A stretch of 64,000 bases of DNA from Paenirhizobium cremeum. GTDB lineage: Bacteria; Pseudomonadota; Alphaproteobacteria; Rhizobiales; Rhizobiaceae. The position numbers and the translations under genes were made by a program. Location: contig NZ_JAGGCS010000004.1 of assembly GCF_022884085.1 (NCBI RefSeq), positions 323,070 through 387,069 on the forward strand, read 5' to 3'. This document shows positions 53,801-63,973 of the stretch, piece after piece; positions within the stretch are counted from its first letter, which is position 1, and each line of letters opens with the position of its first letter. Under the pieces are notes generated by a model. That model was not told where the DNA came from. It searched no databases and was given only the letters and a program-made list of their open reading frames with translations.

Positions 53801-55683
53801 TTGGCGACATGTCCGGCGACGTCTTCGGCAACGGCATGCTGCTCTCGCAAAAGATCCGCCTGATCGCCGCCTTCGACCATCGCGACATCTTCATCGATCC
53901 CGATCCGGATACCGCCGTCTCCTTCGCCGAGCGCAAACGGATGTTCGCGCTGCCGCGGTCGAGCTGGCAGGATTACGACCGCAAGGCGCTTTCCAAGGGT
54001 GCGATGATTATTTCGCGCTCGGAGAAATCCGTGGCCCTGACGCCCGAAGCAGCAGCAGCCATCGGCCTCGACAAGCCGGTCGCGACGCCCTTCGACATCA
54101 TGAGCGCTATCCTTAAGGCCCCGGTCGACCTGCTCTGGTTCGGCGGCATCGGCACCTATGTGAAAGCGGCGAGCGAAACGGATACGGAGGTCGGCGACCG
54201 CGCCAATGACGCAATCCGCGTGACCGGCACCGAAGTCCGGGCCAAGGTGATCGGCGAGGGCGCCAATCTCGGCGTCACCCAGCGCGGCCGTATCGCCTAT
54301 GCGCTGAACGGCGGCCGCATCAATTCCGACGCGATCGACAATTCCGCCGGCGTGAATTCGTCCGACGTCGAGGTCAACATCAAGATCGCGCTTGCCCCTC
54401 CGATGGCCGATGGCCGTCTGACCCGTGACAAGCGCAACCGCCTGCTCTCGGAAATGACCGAGGAAGTCGGTGAACTCGTGCTGCGCAACAACTACCTGCA
54501 AAGCCTCGCGATCTCGATCAGCGAACGCAAGGGGTCTGGAAACAGGGAGGAACTGAGCCGGCTGATGAACTATCTCGAGGCGGCCGGCAGGTTGAACCGC
54601 AAGGTCGAGACGCTGCCGGATAACGCCGCGCTTGCCGAGCGTTATGCCGGAGGAAAGAGCCTCACCAGGCCGGAAATCGGCGTGCTGCTCTCCTACGCCA
54701 AGATCGTCCTGTTCGACCAGATCGTTGAATCCGGCCTGCCGGACGATCCCTATTGCGCATCCGCTCTCACCAACTATTTCCCCGCCCGCATGCGCAAGAC
54801 CTATGCGAAGGACATCGCCGGCCACCGCCTGCACCGCGAGATCATTGCGACCGTTCTGGCCAACCACGTTATCAATCGCGGCGGCCCGGGCTTCGTGGTT
54901 GCCGTCGGCGATGCAACCGGAGCGCCGCCGGCAGAGGTCGTGAAGGCGGCATTGCTGACCCGGGACGGCCTCGACCTGCCGGCGGTCTGGGACCGCATCG
55001 ACGCGCTTGATGCAACCATTCCCGGCGAGGTCCAGAACCGACTCTATGCAACTGTTGGCCGGGTTTATGAGGGCGTGACGCGCCTGATCGTCGAGACTGG
55101 GCTTTCCGCCGCGCCACTCGGCGAGGCTCTGCCACGCCTCAAGACGGCAGTGAAGGCCTGCGAAAAAGCGCTTTCCTCGACGCTTCCAGCTCAACTCAGG
55201 CAGCATTTCGAGGCCGAGACGGCGGAGTTGACGGCTTCGGGCGTGCCGGCAGACGGGGCAGCCGAGGTCGTGAAGCTGCAGGCCCTGCTGCTGGTGCCTG
55301 AAGTCATGCAGATCGCGGAGCGGACGGGGGCGCCGCTCGCCCGCGCCATCGAGGGCTATTTCGCGGTATCGGAGATTTTCCGCATCGACCGGATCCTCTC
55401 GCTGGGCGCCCGGGTCGTTGCCAACGATCATTACGACAGCCTCGCGCTCTTCCGCAGTCTCGACCAGATCGGCGCGGCGCGGCGCGAAATCGTCATCTCT
55501 GCGCTCACAAGCCATGCCGGGGAGAAACAACCTGTCAGGGCATGGCATTCTGCCGATCTCCAGCGCATCAATCGTCTCGGGGCCGAACTGCTGGTACTAA
55601 GCGAAGGCGCAGAGGCAAGCCTGTCCAAGATCGCCGTGGCGGCAAGCCTCGTGAGCGATCTCGCCCACGGACGTTCGCGATAA
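50896..55683 (+). CDS. gdhB: NAD-specific glutamate dehydrogenase (180-kDa type)
   Basis: Very large catabolic glutamate dehydrogenase (1595 aa) that oxidises glutamate to 2-oxoglutarate. Long N-terminal regulatory regions precede the catalytic core at about residues 780-1200. The core has [48 protein letters not shown] with the substrate lysines and a nucleotide-binding stretch [58 protein letters not shown] is another family block. The start at 50896 has GGGAGAG upstream; the open frame before it runs into pdxY antisense. gdhB is the usual symbol for this class, used tentatively. Confidence 0.95.
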   Translation: [1595 protein letters not shown]

Positions 55684-55711
55684 ACATGGCGCTGGCAGAA
55701 GGGGGCGGACA

Positions 55712-57109
55712 TTGACGCTAGCAGTGGAAACGGTGAAACAACCGGTCTTCAGTCGCGGGGTGGTGAGCTGGATGTTTTTCGACTGGGCCGCCCAGCCGTT
55801 CTTCACCGTCATCACGACCTTCATCTTCGGCCCCTATTTCGTCTCGCGATTGACCGATGATCCGGTCAACGCGCAGGCGATGTGGAGCAACATGGCGACG
55901 ATTTCTTCGGTCATCATCGCCGTGCTCTCGCCCGTTCTCGGCGCGATCGCGGATGAATCCGGCTCACGAAAGCCATGGATCGCCTTCTTCGCCGTCATCA
56001 AGATCGTCAGCCTCTGCCTGCTGTGGACCGCGGCACCGGGCTCGCCCGTCGTCTATCCGGTGCTGCTGATGATCCTCGCGACGATCTCGGCGGAGTTCTC
56101 CATCGTCTTCAACGATTCGATGATGCCGCGGCTGGTCAACACGCGCGATGTCGGGCGTGTCTCCAACATCGCCTGGGGCCTCGGCTATCTCGGCGGCATG
56201 ATCGTGCTGATCGGCGTGGTTCTGTTCATCGCCGCAAGCCCGAAGGACGGCCACACGCTGCTCGGCGCTTCCCCGCTCTTCGGCCTTGATCCGGTGACCG
56301 GCGAGGACGCGCGCGTCACCGGCCCGATATCGGCACTCTGGTATCTCGTCTTCATCCTGCCGATGTTCTTTTTCACGCCCGATGCTGGGCGTGGCAAGCC
56401 GCTTCCGGCCGCGGTTCGCTCGGGTCTGGCGGATCTCGGCAAAACGCTCCTGGAATTGCGCCGGAAACCCGGAATTTTCCGTTTCCTGGTCGGCCGGATG
56501 ATCTATCAGGACGGCGTCAACGGCCTTCTGACTCTCGGAGGCATCTTCGCCGCCGCCATGTTCGGTTGGTCGACCATGGAAATCGGCATTTACGGCATCA
56601 TCCTGAACGTCGTGGCGATCTTCGGCTGCATGGTGGCGAGTTTCATCGATCGTCTGCTCGGCTCGAAATTCGTCGTGGTGCTGAGCCTTCTCCTCCTGCT
56701 GGCCGCAACTGTCGGGATCATTTCCACCGGCAGGGACTTCACACTGTTCGGCCTCGTCCAATGGCCAGCCACTGTCAGCGACGGTCTGTTTTCGACGCCG
56801 GCGGAGAAGGCCTATATCCTCTACGGGGTCCTGATCGGCATAGCCTTCGGTCCGGTGCAGGCTTCCTCGCGATCCTATCTCGCACGAAGCGTCAACCTCT
56901 CGGAGGCTGGGCGCTATTTCGGCATCTATGCGCTGTCGGGCCGCGCCACGAGCTTTATGGCGACACTGAGCTTCTCGCTTCTGACCTATTGGACCGGTTC
57001 GGCCCGCATCGGCATGGCGAGCCTGATCGCCTTCCTTCTCATCGGCCTCATCATCCTCCTGCGCACGCCTTACCCGGCTGCCCATCCGGCTGTTTCGGCA
57101 ACGGCATGA
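55712..57109 (+). CDS. MFS transporter, UMF1 (Atg22-like) family
   Basis: 465-residue, 12-span transporter. The family outline is clear: [25 protein letters not shown] at the N-terminus, [51 protein letters not shown], and [32 protein letters not shown] toward the C-terminus. The substrate is unknown; Atg22 relatives export amino acids. The start is a TTG at 55712 with GGGGG a few bases upstream; a GTG at 55724 is the alternative. It begins 28 bp after the dehydrogenase gene with no terminator between, so co-transcription is likely. Confidence 0.87.
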   Translation: MTLAVETVKQPVFSRGVVSWMFFDWAAQPFFTVITTFIFGPYFVSRLTDDPVNAQAMWSNMATISSVIIAVLSPVLGAIADESGSRKPWIAFFAVIKIVSLCLLWTAAPGSPVVYPVLLMILATISAEFSIVFNDSMMPRLVNTRDVGRVSNIAWGLGYLGGMIVLIGVVLFIAASPKDGHTLLGASPLFGLDPVTGEDARVTGPISALWYLVFILPMFFFTPDAGRGKPLPAAVRSGLADLGKTLLELRRKPGIFRFLVGRMIYQDGVNGLLTLGGIFAAAMFGWSTMEIGIYGIILNVVAIFGCMVASFIDRLLGSKFVVVLSLLLLLAATVGIISTGRDFTLFGLVQWPATVSDGLFSTPAEKAYILYGVLIGIAFGPVQASSRSYLARSVNLSEAGRYFGIYALSGRATSFMATLSFSLLTYWTGSARIGMASLIAFLLIGLIILLRTPYPAAHPAVSATA

Positions 57110-57112
57110 AAA

Positions 57113-57134
57113 AAGCCCGGTCTTGCGACCGGGC
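57113..57134. terminator. Terminator between the MFS gene and purH
   Basis: GCCCGGTC (57115-57122) and GACCGGGC (57127-57134) form an 8-bp stem with a TTGC loop. On the minus strand six T residues follow, a good end for purH; on the plus strand the tail is poor. Confidence 0.8.
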
Positions 57135-57161
57135 CCAACCGTTTTCCATTGTTGCAACGGA

Positions 57162-58778
57162 TCAGTGCCGGAAGTGGCGAATGCCGGTGAAGACCATGGC
57201 GACGTTGTGCTCGTCGGCAGCGGCGATCACTTCCGCGTCGCGCATCGAGCCGCCCGGCTGGATAACGGCGGTAGCACCCGCCGCGATTGCCGCCAGGAGA
57301 CCGTCGGCGAAAGGATAGAAGGCTTCCGAGGCAACCGCCGATCCCTTGGTCAGCGGTTCGGAGAGGCCAAGCGCCTTTGCTGCATCCTCCGCCTTCAACG
57401 CTGCGATACGGGCCGAATCCACGCGGCTCATCTGGCCGGCGCCGATACCGGCTGTCTGGCCGTTCTTGGCGTAGATCACCGCATTCGACTTCACATGCTT
57501 GGCGATCTTGAAAGCAAAGCGCATGTCTTCGAGTTCGGCCGCCGTCGGCGCACGCTTCGTCACAACCTTGAGATCCAGATCCTCGACCAGAACGTTATCG
57601 CGCGACTGGACGAGCAGGCCGCCCGAAACCGTCTTGGCGACGATGCCGGCCGCACGCGGATCGGGCAGGACGCCTGTGGTCAGCAGGCGAAGATTGGGCT
57701 TAGCCGCAATGATCGCCTTGGCTTCATCGCTCACTTCGGGAGCGATGATGACTTCGGTGAAGAGCTTGACGATCTCGGTTGCCGTTTCCGCATCGAGCAA
57801 CTGGTTGAGCGCGATGATGCCACCGAAAGCCGAGACGGAATCGCAGGCGAGCGCCCGCTTGTAGGCTTCGACAAGGCTTGGACCGGTCGCTACGCCGCAG
57901 GGGTTGGCGTGCTTGATGATGGCGCAGGCCGGGCCGTTTTCTGGGCGGAATTCGGCAACCAGTTCGAAGGCTGCATCCGTGTCGTTGATGTTGTTGTAGG
58001 AAAGCTGCTTGCCCTGCAGGAGCGTCGCAGTCGCCACCCCCGGCCGCTGCTCACCGGTAACGTAGAAACCGGCGCTCTGATGCGGGTTTTCACCGTAACG
58101 CATCTTTTCCTTCAGCACGCCGCCGATAGCGCGGTAATCCGGCATGTCGATACCGAGCGCTTCCGCCATCCAGTTGGAAATGATCGCATCATAGGCCGCC
58201 GTGCGGGCGAATGCCTTGGCGGCAAACTTCTGACGGGCCGCATAGGAGATATGGCCATCGTCAGCATGAAGTGCGTCGAGCAGCGTCGTGTAATCGGACG
58301 GGTCGGTCAGGACGGTGACATAGGCATGGTTCTTCGCCGAAGCGCGGATCATCGCGGGACCGCCGATATCGATGTTCTCGACCGTGGTCGGATAATCCCC
58401 ACCCGCCGCACGAACGGCCTCGAACGGATAGAGGTTGATGACCGAGAGGTCGATGCCCTCGATGCCGTGCTCGCGCATTGCAGCCTGGTGTTCCTCGTCG
58501 TCGCGGATCGCAAGAAGACCGCCATGCACCCGCGGATGCAGCGTCTTTACCCGGCCGTCCATGATTTCGGGAAAGCCCGTAACTTCGGAGACGTCGATCA
58601 CCGGTAGGCCGGCAGCTGCGATCGCCTTGTGCGTGCCGCCGGTCGACAGAAGCTTGACGCCAAGCGCGTTCAGCGCCTGCGCAAGCTCGACGATGCCGGT
58701 CTTGTCGGACACCGACAGGAGTGCGGTACGGATCCGGATGCGGTCCGGCACAGGAATTTTCTTGGAAACGACGGCCAT
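57162..58778 (-). CDS. purH: Bifunctional AICAR formyltransferase / IMP cyclohydrolase PurH
   Basis: Last two steps of de novo IMP synthesis. 538 residues: N-terminal IMP cyclohydrolase domain ([57 protein letters not shown]) and C-terminal AICAR transformylase domain with the conserved KHANPCGVA and [30 protein letters not shown] at the end. The ATG at 58778 is unambiguous. It follows the heparinase-like gene after a 99-bp gap and ends in a strong terminator. Confidence 0.97.
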   Translation of the reverse strand: MAVVSKKIPVPDRIRIRTALLSVSDKTGIVELAQALNALGVKLLSTGGTHKAIAAAGLPVIDVSEVTGFPEIMDGRVKTLHPRVHGGLLAIRDDEEHQAAMREHGIEGIDLSVINLYPFEAVRAAGGDYPTTVENIDIGGPAMIRASAKNHAYVTVLTDPSDYTTLLDALHADDGHISYAARQKFAAKAFARTAAYDAIISNWMAEALGIDMPDYRAIGGVLKEKMRYGENPHQSAGFYVTGEQRPGVATATLLQGKQLSYNNINDTDAAFELVAEFRPENGPACAIIKHANPCGVATGPSLVEAYKRALACDSVSAFGGIIALNQLLDAETATEIVKLFTEVIIAPEVSDEAKAIIAAKPNLRLLTTGVLPDPRAAGIVAKTVSGGLLVQSRDNVLVEDLDLKVVTKRAPTAAELEDMRFAFKIAKHVKSNAVIYAKNGQTAGIGAGQMSRVDSARIAALKAEDAAKALGLSEPLTKGSAVASEAFYPFADGLLAAIAAGATAVIQPGGSMRDAEVIAAADEHNVAMVFTGIRHFRH

Positions 58779-58877
58779 GGTTTTCTCCGATCTGAATTGC
58801 GCCTTCGATGGAGATCGCAGACGCGATGCCGCCGCCTACCACAGCCCGCTCCAGGATGAAACCTTTAAGCGTCAATC

Positions 58878-60554
58878 CTATGCGTGATGGGCAAGAAACC
58901 AGCGGATTTCCGGACCAGTGAAGATCAGCTCGAGCTGCCGGGAAGGACGCACGCCGGAGACATCGGCGAAGAACACATCCTCGCCGATAACCAGATCGTT
59001 GGCGGGCGACGAAAACACCCAGCTCTCGCCGTCAGGCGCGACGAGCCGCACCTTGCGTTGGTCGATCCGTTCGATGGAGATTGCTGGATGGATGTGAAAG
59101 CGCGCGACCGTCGGTTCCGAGGGAGGCTTTGCGGACGGCGTGCGGTCCGGCAGCAGGAAGCGGTCCCGGCCGGCGATCTTGTTGCCGGCTTCGTTGAGCC
59201 GGATCTCGCGCTCGTGCCACAGACCGAAGCGGGCGAGATAGCCGTCATGGCTGACGCAGAGCCGATCGCTGCCGTCCGGCCCGGTCTGGCGCTGCTCGAC
59301 CACCTCGGTCACGCCGCTGCTCATCAACGGACCGAGGAAGGCGGAGGAGGAAATGCGCGCCGACGAACTGGTGCCGACGGCAACGGTCGAATGCGCCGCT
59401 GTGGTGCGGGCAAGCTGCCGGAGCTTGTCGTTGGCAAAGCGCGGAGAACCGCTGTTGACGATGAAACGGTTGCGGCCCGACGACAGCTCAAACGAAAGGC
59501 AGCCGGCATGAGCCGTCTTCGAAAGCTCCGGGCAGGGCGGACGGCCCGTATCCATGATGATGGCGGTCGCGCCTGCCGCGAGCCGGTGAAAATGCGAATG
59601 GGGCAGCGCCTTGAACGGCTGGCCGGCACTTTCATCATAGCGCAGGACGCACATCAGTTCATTGGCAAGCGTCGAGCTCGCGCCGTTGAACAAGGCGAGA
59701 TCGCCACCCTGATGGCGGAAGAACCGGATGGCGGGATACATCCGATCGATCGCGGGGATGAGCCGCACGGGAACCTCGTGGCCGAGATTGATATAGGTCT
59801 GGCGAAGCGGCAGGAGGTCGAACAGAAGCTCGACCGCTGCCTGCGGATTGCGCGAGACATGGCCGCCATCGGCAAGGATCTGCAGGTCGATCTCGCGGTT
59901 GAGATCGCGGGCGGCGCGTCGGATCGTCGAGGAGCGGGACTCCATGGCGATGGAGGCCATGGCAAGCGCGATCCGGACACGCAGCCGCTTCAGGCCGATC
60001 GGCAGGAAATCCGCCTCTCGACGCAGGAAACGCACCTGAAACACGAGGCTCGCCAGAAAGCGCCGGTAGAAGCCGCCATCGGTATCCTGCAGGACGATAG
60101 GTGAATGGGAAAGCCAGGCGATGATGCGCTGGGCGACCACATCGTGATCCCAGGCCTCACCTCCGGTCCGCGCTCCGTGCTGACCGATCCAGGAATCGGT
60201 GATGGCGCGCGCATTGGCGCAGGCACGGGGACTCTTGTCGGAGCGGATATGACGAAGCCATGCGAAGCTGTGGAGCCTCGTCGCGAAAGCCGGCGATGGA
60301 GGTTCGAAATCGAAGGGCGAACGATCGCCCGCATCCAGAACGCGGCCGGCGAGCGGAAAACGCCCCTGAAGGATTTCCTCGGCCACAAAAGGATCAACGA
60401 CCCGCAGATCGGTCGGGGCGACGATCAGCTTGGCGGTATTGGCCGGCGACCATTTGAGGCGCATGGCACGGCCGATCGCCAGCCCGCGAGCAGCCCGTCG
60501 CCAGGCCTCGCCGAGATAGAGAGAAATCAGCTTCTGGCGTTCTGTAATCTGCAT
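58878..60554 (-). CDS. Heparinase II/III family protein
   Basis: 558-residue predicted polysaccharide lyase-like protein. The N-terminal half has an alpha/alpha-toroid-like region (FEPPSPAFATRLHSFAWLRHIR, SWIGQHGARTGGEAWDHDVVAQRIIAWLSHSPI) and the C-terminal heparinase II/III beta region (LSFELSSGRNRFIVNSGSPRF, TTAAHSTVAVGTSSSARIS). No signal peptide is evident; the role in rhizobia is unknown and an envelope polysaccharide target is only a guess. I start at MQITERQKL (60554) because GGAAAG precedes it; nine more codons are open. The gene order rsmB, this gene, purH is typical of rhizobia. Confidence 0.87.
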   Translation of the reverse strand: MQITERQKLISLYLGEAWRRAARGLAIGRAMRLKWSPANTAKLIVAPTDLRVVDPFVAEEILQGRFPLAGRVLDAGDRSPFDFEPPSPAFATRLHSFAWLRHIRSDKSPRACANARAITDSWIGQHGARTGGEAWDHDVVAQRIIAWLSHSPIVLQDTDGGFYRRFLASLVFQVRFLRREADFLPIGLKRLRVRIALAMASIAMESRSSTIRRAARDLNREIDLQILADGGHVSRNPQAAVELLFDLLPLRQTYINLGHEVPVRLIPAIDRMYPAIRFFRHQGGDLALFNGASSTLANELMCVLRYDESAGQPFKALPHSHFHRLAAGATAIIMDTGRPPCPELSKTAHAGCLSFELSSGRNRFIVNSGSPRFANDKLRQLARTTAAHSTVAVGTSSSARISSSAFLGPLMSSGVTEVVEQRQTGPDGSDRLCVSHDGYLARFGLWHEREIRLNEAGNKIAGRDRFLLPDRTPSAKPPSEPTVARFHIHPAISIERIDQRKVRLVAPDGESWVFSSPANDLVIGEDVFFADVSGVRPSRQLELIFTGPEIRWFLAHHA

Positions 60555-60651
60555 TGTCTTTCCATACCGCCCCGAAGACATCGAGTGCGGAAGACCCCGC
60601 GAACGAGGCCGGTCAGATATCCTGTCCTCAGCACGCAGGCGCTCATCGCTT

Positions 60652-60691
60652 CGCTCCGCCCAGTGTCGGCCCGATGGCCGGGGGCGGAGCG
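60652..60691. other. Composite hairpin in the rsmB-heparinase spacer
   Basis: CGCTCCGCC (60652-60660) pairs with GGCGGAGCG (60683-60691) and encloses CGGCC/GGCCG (60667-60680). The 219-bp spacer has no other clear element. The hairpin lacks a T run on either strand. Confidence 0.45.
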
Positions 60692-60773
60692 TTCACATAG
60701 CGCCCTCTGCCGCCGCCAACGAGCAGGCGATGTCGAGCCTCTTCAAGTTCCAACAATTTTAGTGAAGTTTCCG

Positions 60774-62180
60774 TTAAATTTTAGCAAGAGCGCAAGCATA
60801 GAAACCGTCCATGCCGCCGAGATCCGCAAGAATGGCGGGGGTGGCACGGAAATCGCCTCTGGGCGAAACGGCATCCTCCATGCCAGGCCAATCGGCAGGC
60901 CGGATTGGGATGCGGCGGAAAGCCGGGTTGTCAGCCAGCACTCGTTCGATCAATTCCTCGCCCTCGAGCGGATCGAGCGAGCAGTTGGAAAAGACAACCC
61001 TTCCACCCGGCCCGACAAGCGTCAAGGCATGACGCAGCAACTTCTCCTGAACATCCGCCAACTTGGCGATATCCTCCGGCCCCTTGGTCCAGAGCACATC
61101 TGGATGACGCCTTGTGGTTCCCGTCGATGAACACGGCGCATCGAGGAGAACCGCATCGAAAGGTTGCTCTCCTGCGAAGTCGAGAAGATTGGACCGGACG
61201 CAATCCGCCGAGAAACCGAGCCGGGCGAGATTGCTCTTCAGTCGCTTCAGCCGCGATTCCGACTGCTCGACCGCCGTCACGTCCGCTCCCATTGCCACAA
61301 GCTGGGCGGTCTTGCCGCCAGGCGCGGCACAAAGATCGACCACCCGCTTGCCGCGGACGTCCCCCATCAGGCGGGCTGGCACGGCGGCTGCCGCATCCTG
61401 TACCCACCATGCGCCTTCCTCGAAACCCTCAAGCGTCGGAATCGCCCCGCGGAAGGGATCGAGCCGGACGCTTCCCGTCGGCAACACCTGACCGCCGAGT
61501 TTCGCGGCCCAGCCGGCCGCATCGCCCTTGACGGTGATATCGATAGCCGCCGGCTGCAATTGCGCCCTGGCGATCGCGGTCGCCGCCTCGCGTCCATAGG
61601 CAGCAACGAGCCGGTTGAAGAACCATCCCGGCATGCAGACGACATCAGCGACGCTTTCCAGAAGTTCCGCTTTCTCCCGGCCAAGGCGACGCAGGATGGC
61701 GTTGGTGAGCTTGGCGAAGCGCCGGTTACGGGGATCGCGATTGGCCTGTTCGACCGCCAGATCGACGGCCGAATGATCGGGAACATCGAGATAGAGCATC
61801 TGCGCGGCTCCGACGACGAGAAGGTGATGCAGCGAGCGAGCACCTTCCGGCAAGGGCGAATCCAACAATTGGCCGAGGATCGCCTCGATCCGCGGCAGAT
61901 AACGCAGTGCTGTCTGCAGGATCGCCCGAACGAGACCGCGGTCGGCCTCGCCGAGCGCCAGGAACGCGGGATTGCCGTGTTCGGCATCCAGCATGCCATC
62001 GAGCGACGTCTTTCGGTCAACGACGGCCGAAAGGATCTTCGCCGCGGCTATGCGGGCATCGAGCCCGGCCTTGGGCGGGGCAGCAGCCACCTTGTCCTTG
62101 CCGTTTGCCGATCCGCCGCGCGGTTTCGCCTTATGGAAGGATTTTCCTGATTTGCCGCGCGTCTGTTCGTTCAAGACCAT
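60774..62180 (-). CDS. rsmB: 16S rRNA m5C methyltransferase RsmB
   Basis: Methylates a cytosine of 16S rRNA. 468 residues: a basic N-terminal tail, a NusB-like RNA-binding domain (about 40-170, ending [14 protein letters not shown]) and a C-terminal SAM-dependent methyltransferase. [15 protein letters not shown] is the SAM motif, and the catalytic cysteines are in [18 protein letters not shown] and [14 protein letters not shown]. The start overlaps the htpX stop by 10 bp, so the two are translationally linked. Confidence 0.94.
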   Translation of the reverse strand: MVLNEQTRGKSGKSFHKAKPRGGSANGKDKVAAAPPKAGLDARIAAAKILSAVVDRKTSLDGMLDAEHGNPAFLALGEADRGLVRAILQTALRYLPRIEAILGQLLDSPLPEGARSLHHLLVVGAAQMLYLDVPDHSAVDLAVEQANRDPRNRRFAKLTNAILRRLGREKAELLESVADVVCMPGWFFNRLVAAYGREAATAIARAQLQPAAIDITVKGDAAGWAAKLGGQVLPTGSVRLDPFRGAIPTLEGFEEGAWWVQDAAAAVPARLMGDVRGKRVVDLCAAPGGKTAQLVAMGADVTAVEQSESRLKRLKSNLARLGFSADCVRSNLLDFAGEQPFDAVLLDAPCSSTGTTRRHPDVLWTKGPEDIAKLADVQEKLLRHALTLVGPGGRVVFSNCSLDPLEGEELIERVLADNPAFRRIPIRPADWPGMEDAVSPRGDFRATPAILADLGGMDGFYACALAKI

Positions 62181-63133
62181 GGTCCCTTGGGGCGTTCGGA
62201 GCCGCCGCGCCCCCAGCCGGTATTCGGAACGGAGCGCGATTTGCGGGTCGCATTAGCAGCGGGCGCCTGCCGCGTCGATCCCCCAAAACCGCTCTCCTCC
62301 ATCTGCAGGAGCGCGGCTATCCGGTTCTCCGTATTCGGATGGGTGGAGAAAAGATTGTCCATGCGCTGTCCGGAAAGCGGATTGATGATGAACATGTGTG
62401 CGGTCGCCGGGTTGCGTTCGGCATCGTCATTTTCGATATGGGTGGCATCCCCGGCGATCTTCTGCAGGGCCGACGCAAGCGCCCGGGGGCTGCCGCAGAT
62501 TTCCGCGCCGCGCCGGTCCGCTGCATATTCGCGCGTACGGCTGATCGCCATCTGGACCAGCATGGCTGCGAGCGGAGCAACGATCATGGCGACGAGAACG
62601 CCGATGAAACCGAAGGGATTGTTGCGCTCGTCCCGGTTGCCACCAAGCAGGAAGGCGAAGTTGGACAGCATGGAAATGGCGCCGGCAAGGGTCGCCGTGA
62701 TCGTCATGGTCAGCGTATCGCGGTTTTCGACATGCGCCAGCTCGTGGGCCATCACGCCGGCGACCTCCTGGGGGTTGAGCCGGCGCAGGAGACCGGTCGA
62801 AGCGGCAACGGCGGCATTCTCGGGATTTCGCCCGGTCGCAAAGGCGTTGGGCTGCGGGCTGTCGAAGATATAGACCTTGGGCATCGGCAGGTTGGCGTTG
62901 CGCGCCAGTTCCCGGATGGTGGCATAGAATTCCGGCGCGCTGCGTTCGTCCACCTCTTGGGCGTGGTAGGCCGACAGCACCATTCGATCAGAATTCCAGT
63001 AGGAAAAGAAGTTCATGGCCGCGGCGACGACAAAGGCGATCAGCATGCCGCTCTGGCCGCCGATGAGGTAGCCGACACCCATGAACAGGGCCGTCATGAA
63101 GGCCAGCAGCATGGCTGTTCGCATGAAATTCAT
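62171..63133 (-). CDS. htpX: Membrane zinc metalloprotease HtpX
   Basis: Inner-membrane quality-control peptidase of 320 residues. Two hydrophobic segments at the N-terminus precede the catalytic site HELAH (H130, E131, H134), and further helices and a late acidic ligand follow. [31 protein letters not shown] is a family hallmark. First gene of the htpX-rsmB unit. The tail after about residue 280 is Ser/Arg-rich, common in rhizobial HtpX. Confidence 0.95.
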   Translation of the reverse strand: MNFMRTAMLLAFMTALFMGVGYLIGGQSGMLIAFVVAAAMNFFSYWNSDRMVLSAYHAQEVDERSAPEFYATIRELARNANLPMPKVYIFDSPQPNAFATGRNPENAAVAASTGLLRRLNPQEVAGVMAHELAHVENRDTLTMTITATLAGAISMLSNFAFLLGGNRDERNNPFGFIGVLVAMIVAPLAAMLVQMAISRTREYAADRRGAEICGSPRALASALQKIAGDATHIENDDAERNPATAHMFIINPLSGQRMDNLFSTHPNTENRIAALLQMEESGFGGSTRQAPAANATRKSRSVPNTGWGRGGSERPKGPWS

Positions 63134-63248
63134 CGTTTCTCTCCGTCGTTCGGCGCAAATCCGGCTTCAAGCCTTGGTTGGTGCGCAAGACTGCATTAGA
63201 TGTAAATGGACTTGGCCAAGTTTCAATGATCGCCGGAATGAATCGGAT

Positions 63249-63485
63249 ATGAGCAGTAACGCCGACAACGACAACAACCCCGTCAACGCCGAGAGTGCTA
63301 CGCGCGAGCAGGAACCGCCGGCAAAGGTCCTCAGCGATGCAGCGCGGCGCGCTCTTGCCGAGGCGGAGGAACGCCGCCGCAACGAGCACAAAACAACGCC
63401 GCCGGCAGAAATCGGCGGACGCGGCGGCGCCGACCCCGCCCGCTTCGGCGATTGGGAGATCAACGGCCGCGCGATCGATTTCTAG
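63249..63485 (+). CDS. DUF1674 protein, succinate dehydrogenase assembly factor 4-like
   Basis: 78-residue protein whose C-terminus GRGGADPARFGDWEINGRAIDF is the DUF1674/SdhAF4 signature (cf. G-x-DP-x-RFGDWE...G...DF). SdhAF4 protects the flavinylated SdhA subunit before complex II assembles. The first half is polar and probably disordered. I start at the ATG at 63249 (MSSNADNDNN); the upstream open frame overlaps htpX antisense. Divergent from htpX. It marks the right end of the ordinary core genome here. Confidence 0.85.
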   Translation: MSSNADNDNNPVNAESATREQEPPAKVLSDAARRALAEAEERRRNEHKTTPPAEIGGRGGADPARFGDWEINGRAIDF

Positions 63486-63562
63486 CTTCTAAAAAGCTTG
63501 AGTATTGATTGCATGAAAACTTTAGAATGTTTTAGACTAAATAATTTGATACCTATTGAGTC

Positions 63563-63973
63563 ATGCCACACACATTCATTGCGTATATTGACGAATCTGG
63601 GGACGATGGGCTTGGGAACTATAGAGAGCCTGGCGGAAGGGGCGGTGCATCCAGCTGGCTTGTTTTATCCGCGTTGTTATTCAGAAAACAATACGATCTC
63701 GAAGCAGTAACGTGGCGTGATCAGATATCTTCCAGAATGCCGGAAAGAAAAAATCGCATATTACATTTTGCGGAATTGTCACACGGACAGAAATTGGTCG
63801 CGGTAAGAGAGCTTGCATCTCATCCGGTTCGGGCGATCAGTGTTGTTGGGTACAAAAGAAATATTCCAGATGGAATATACACTGAGCGAAACCAACTTTA
63901 TTTTTATCTCACTCGCTACTTAATCGAGCGTATATCCTGGTTATGCCGTGACATGCGTCCTAGGTCCTGTTGA
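63563..63973 (+). pseudogene. DUF3800 protein gene, probably truncated by an insertion sequence
   Basis: 136 codons. The N-terminus HTFIAYIDESGDDG is the DUF3800 signature (acidic D10/E11 then Ser-Gly), and WLVLSALLF and KILHF-like (RILHFAELSH) blocks follow. Complete members usually run to about 230-270 residues and have more acidic motifs after the point where this frame ends (...LCRDMRPRSC). The last codons coincide with an IS-like end starting at about 63962. Base composition is strikingly AT-rich next to the flanking genes, and the ribosome site is weak. DUF3800 genes are often found in mobile or defence regions; the role is unknown. Confidence 0.7.

Noticed and set aside
52132..55548. 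Open frame of over 1100 codons antisense to the glutamate dehydrogenase gene
   Set aside because: Shadow of high third-position GC; no motifs, and the plus-strand protein has full catalytic blocks.
63498..63562. Irr-like TTTAGAA motif before the DUF3800 gene
   Set aside because: Only the left half matches; the right half reads TTTAGAC, so symmetry is lost.
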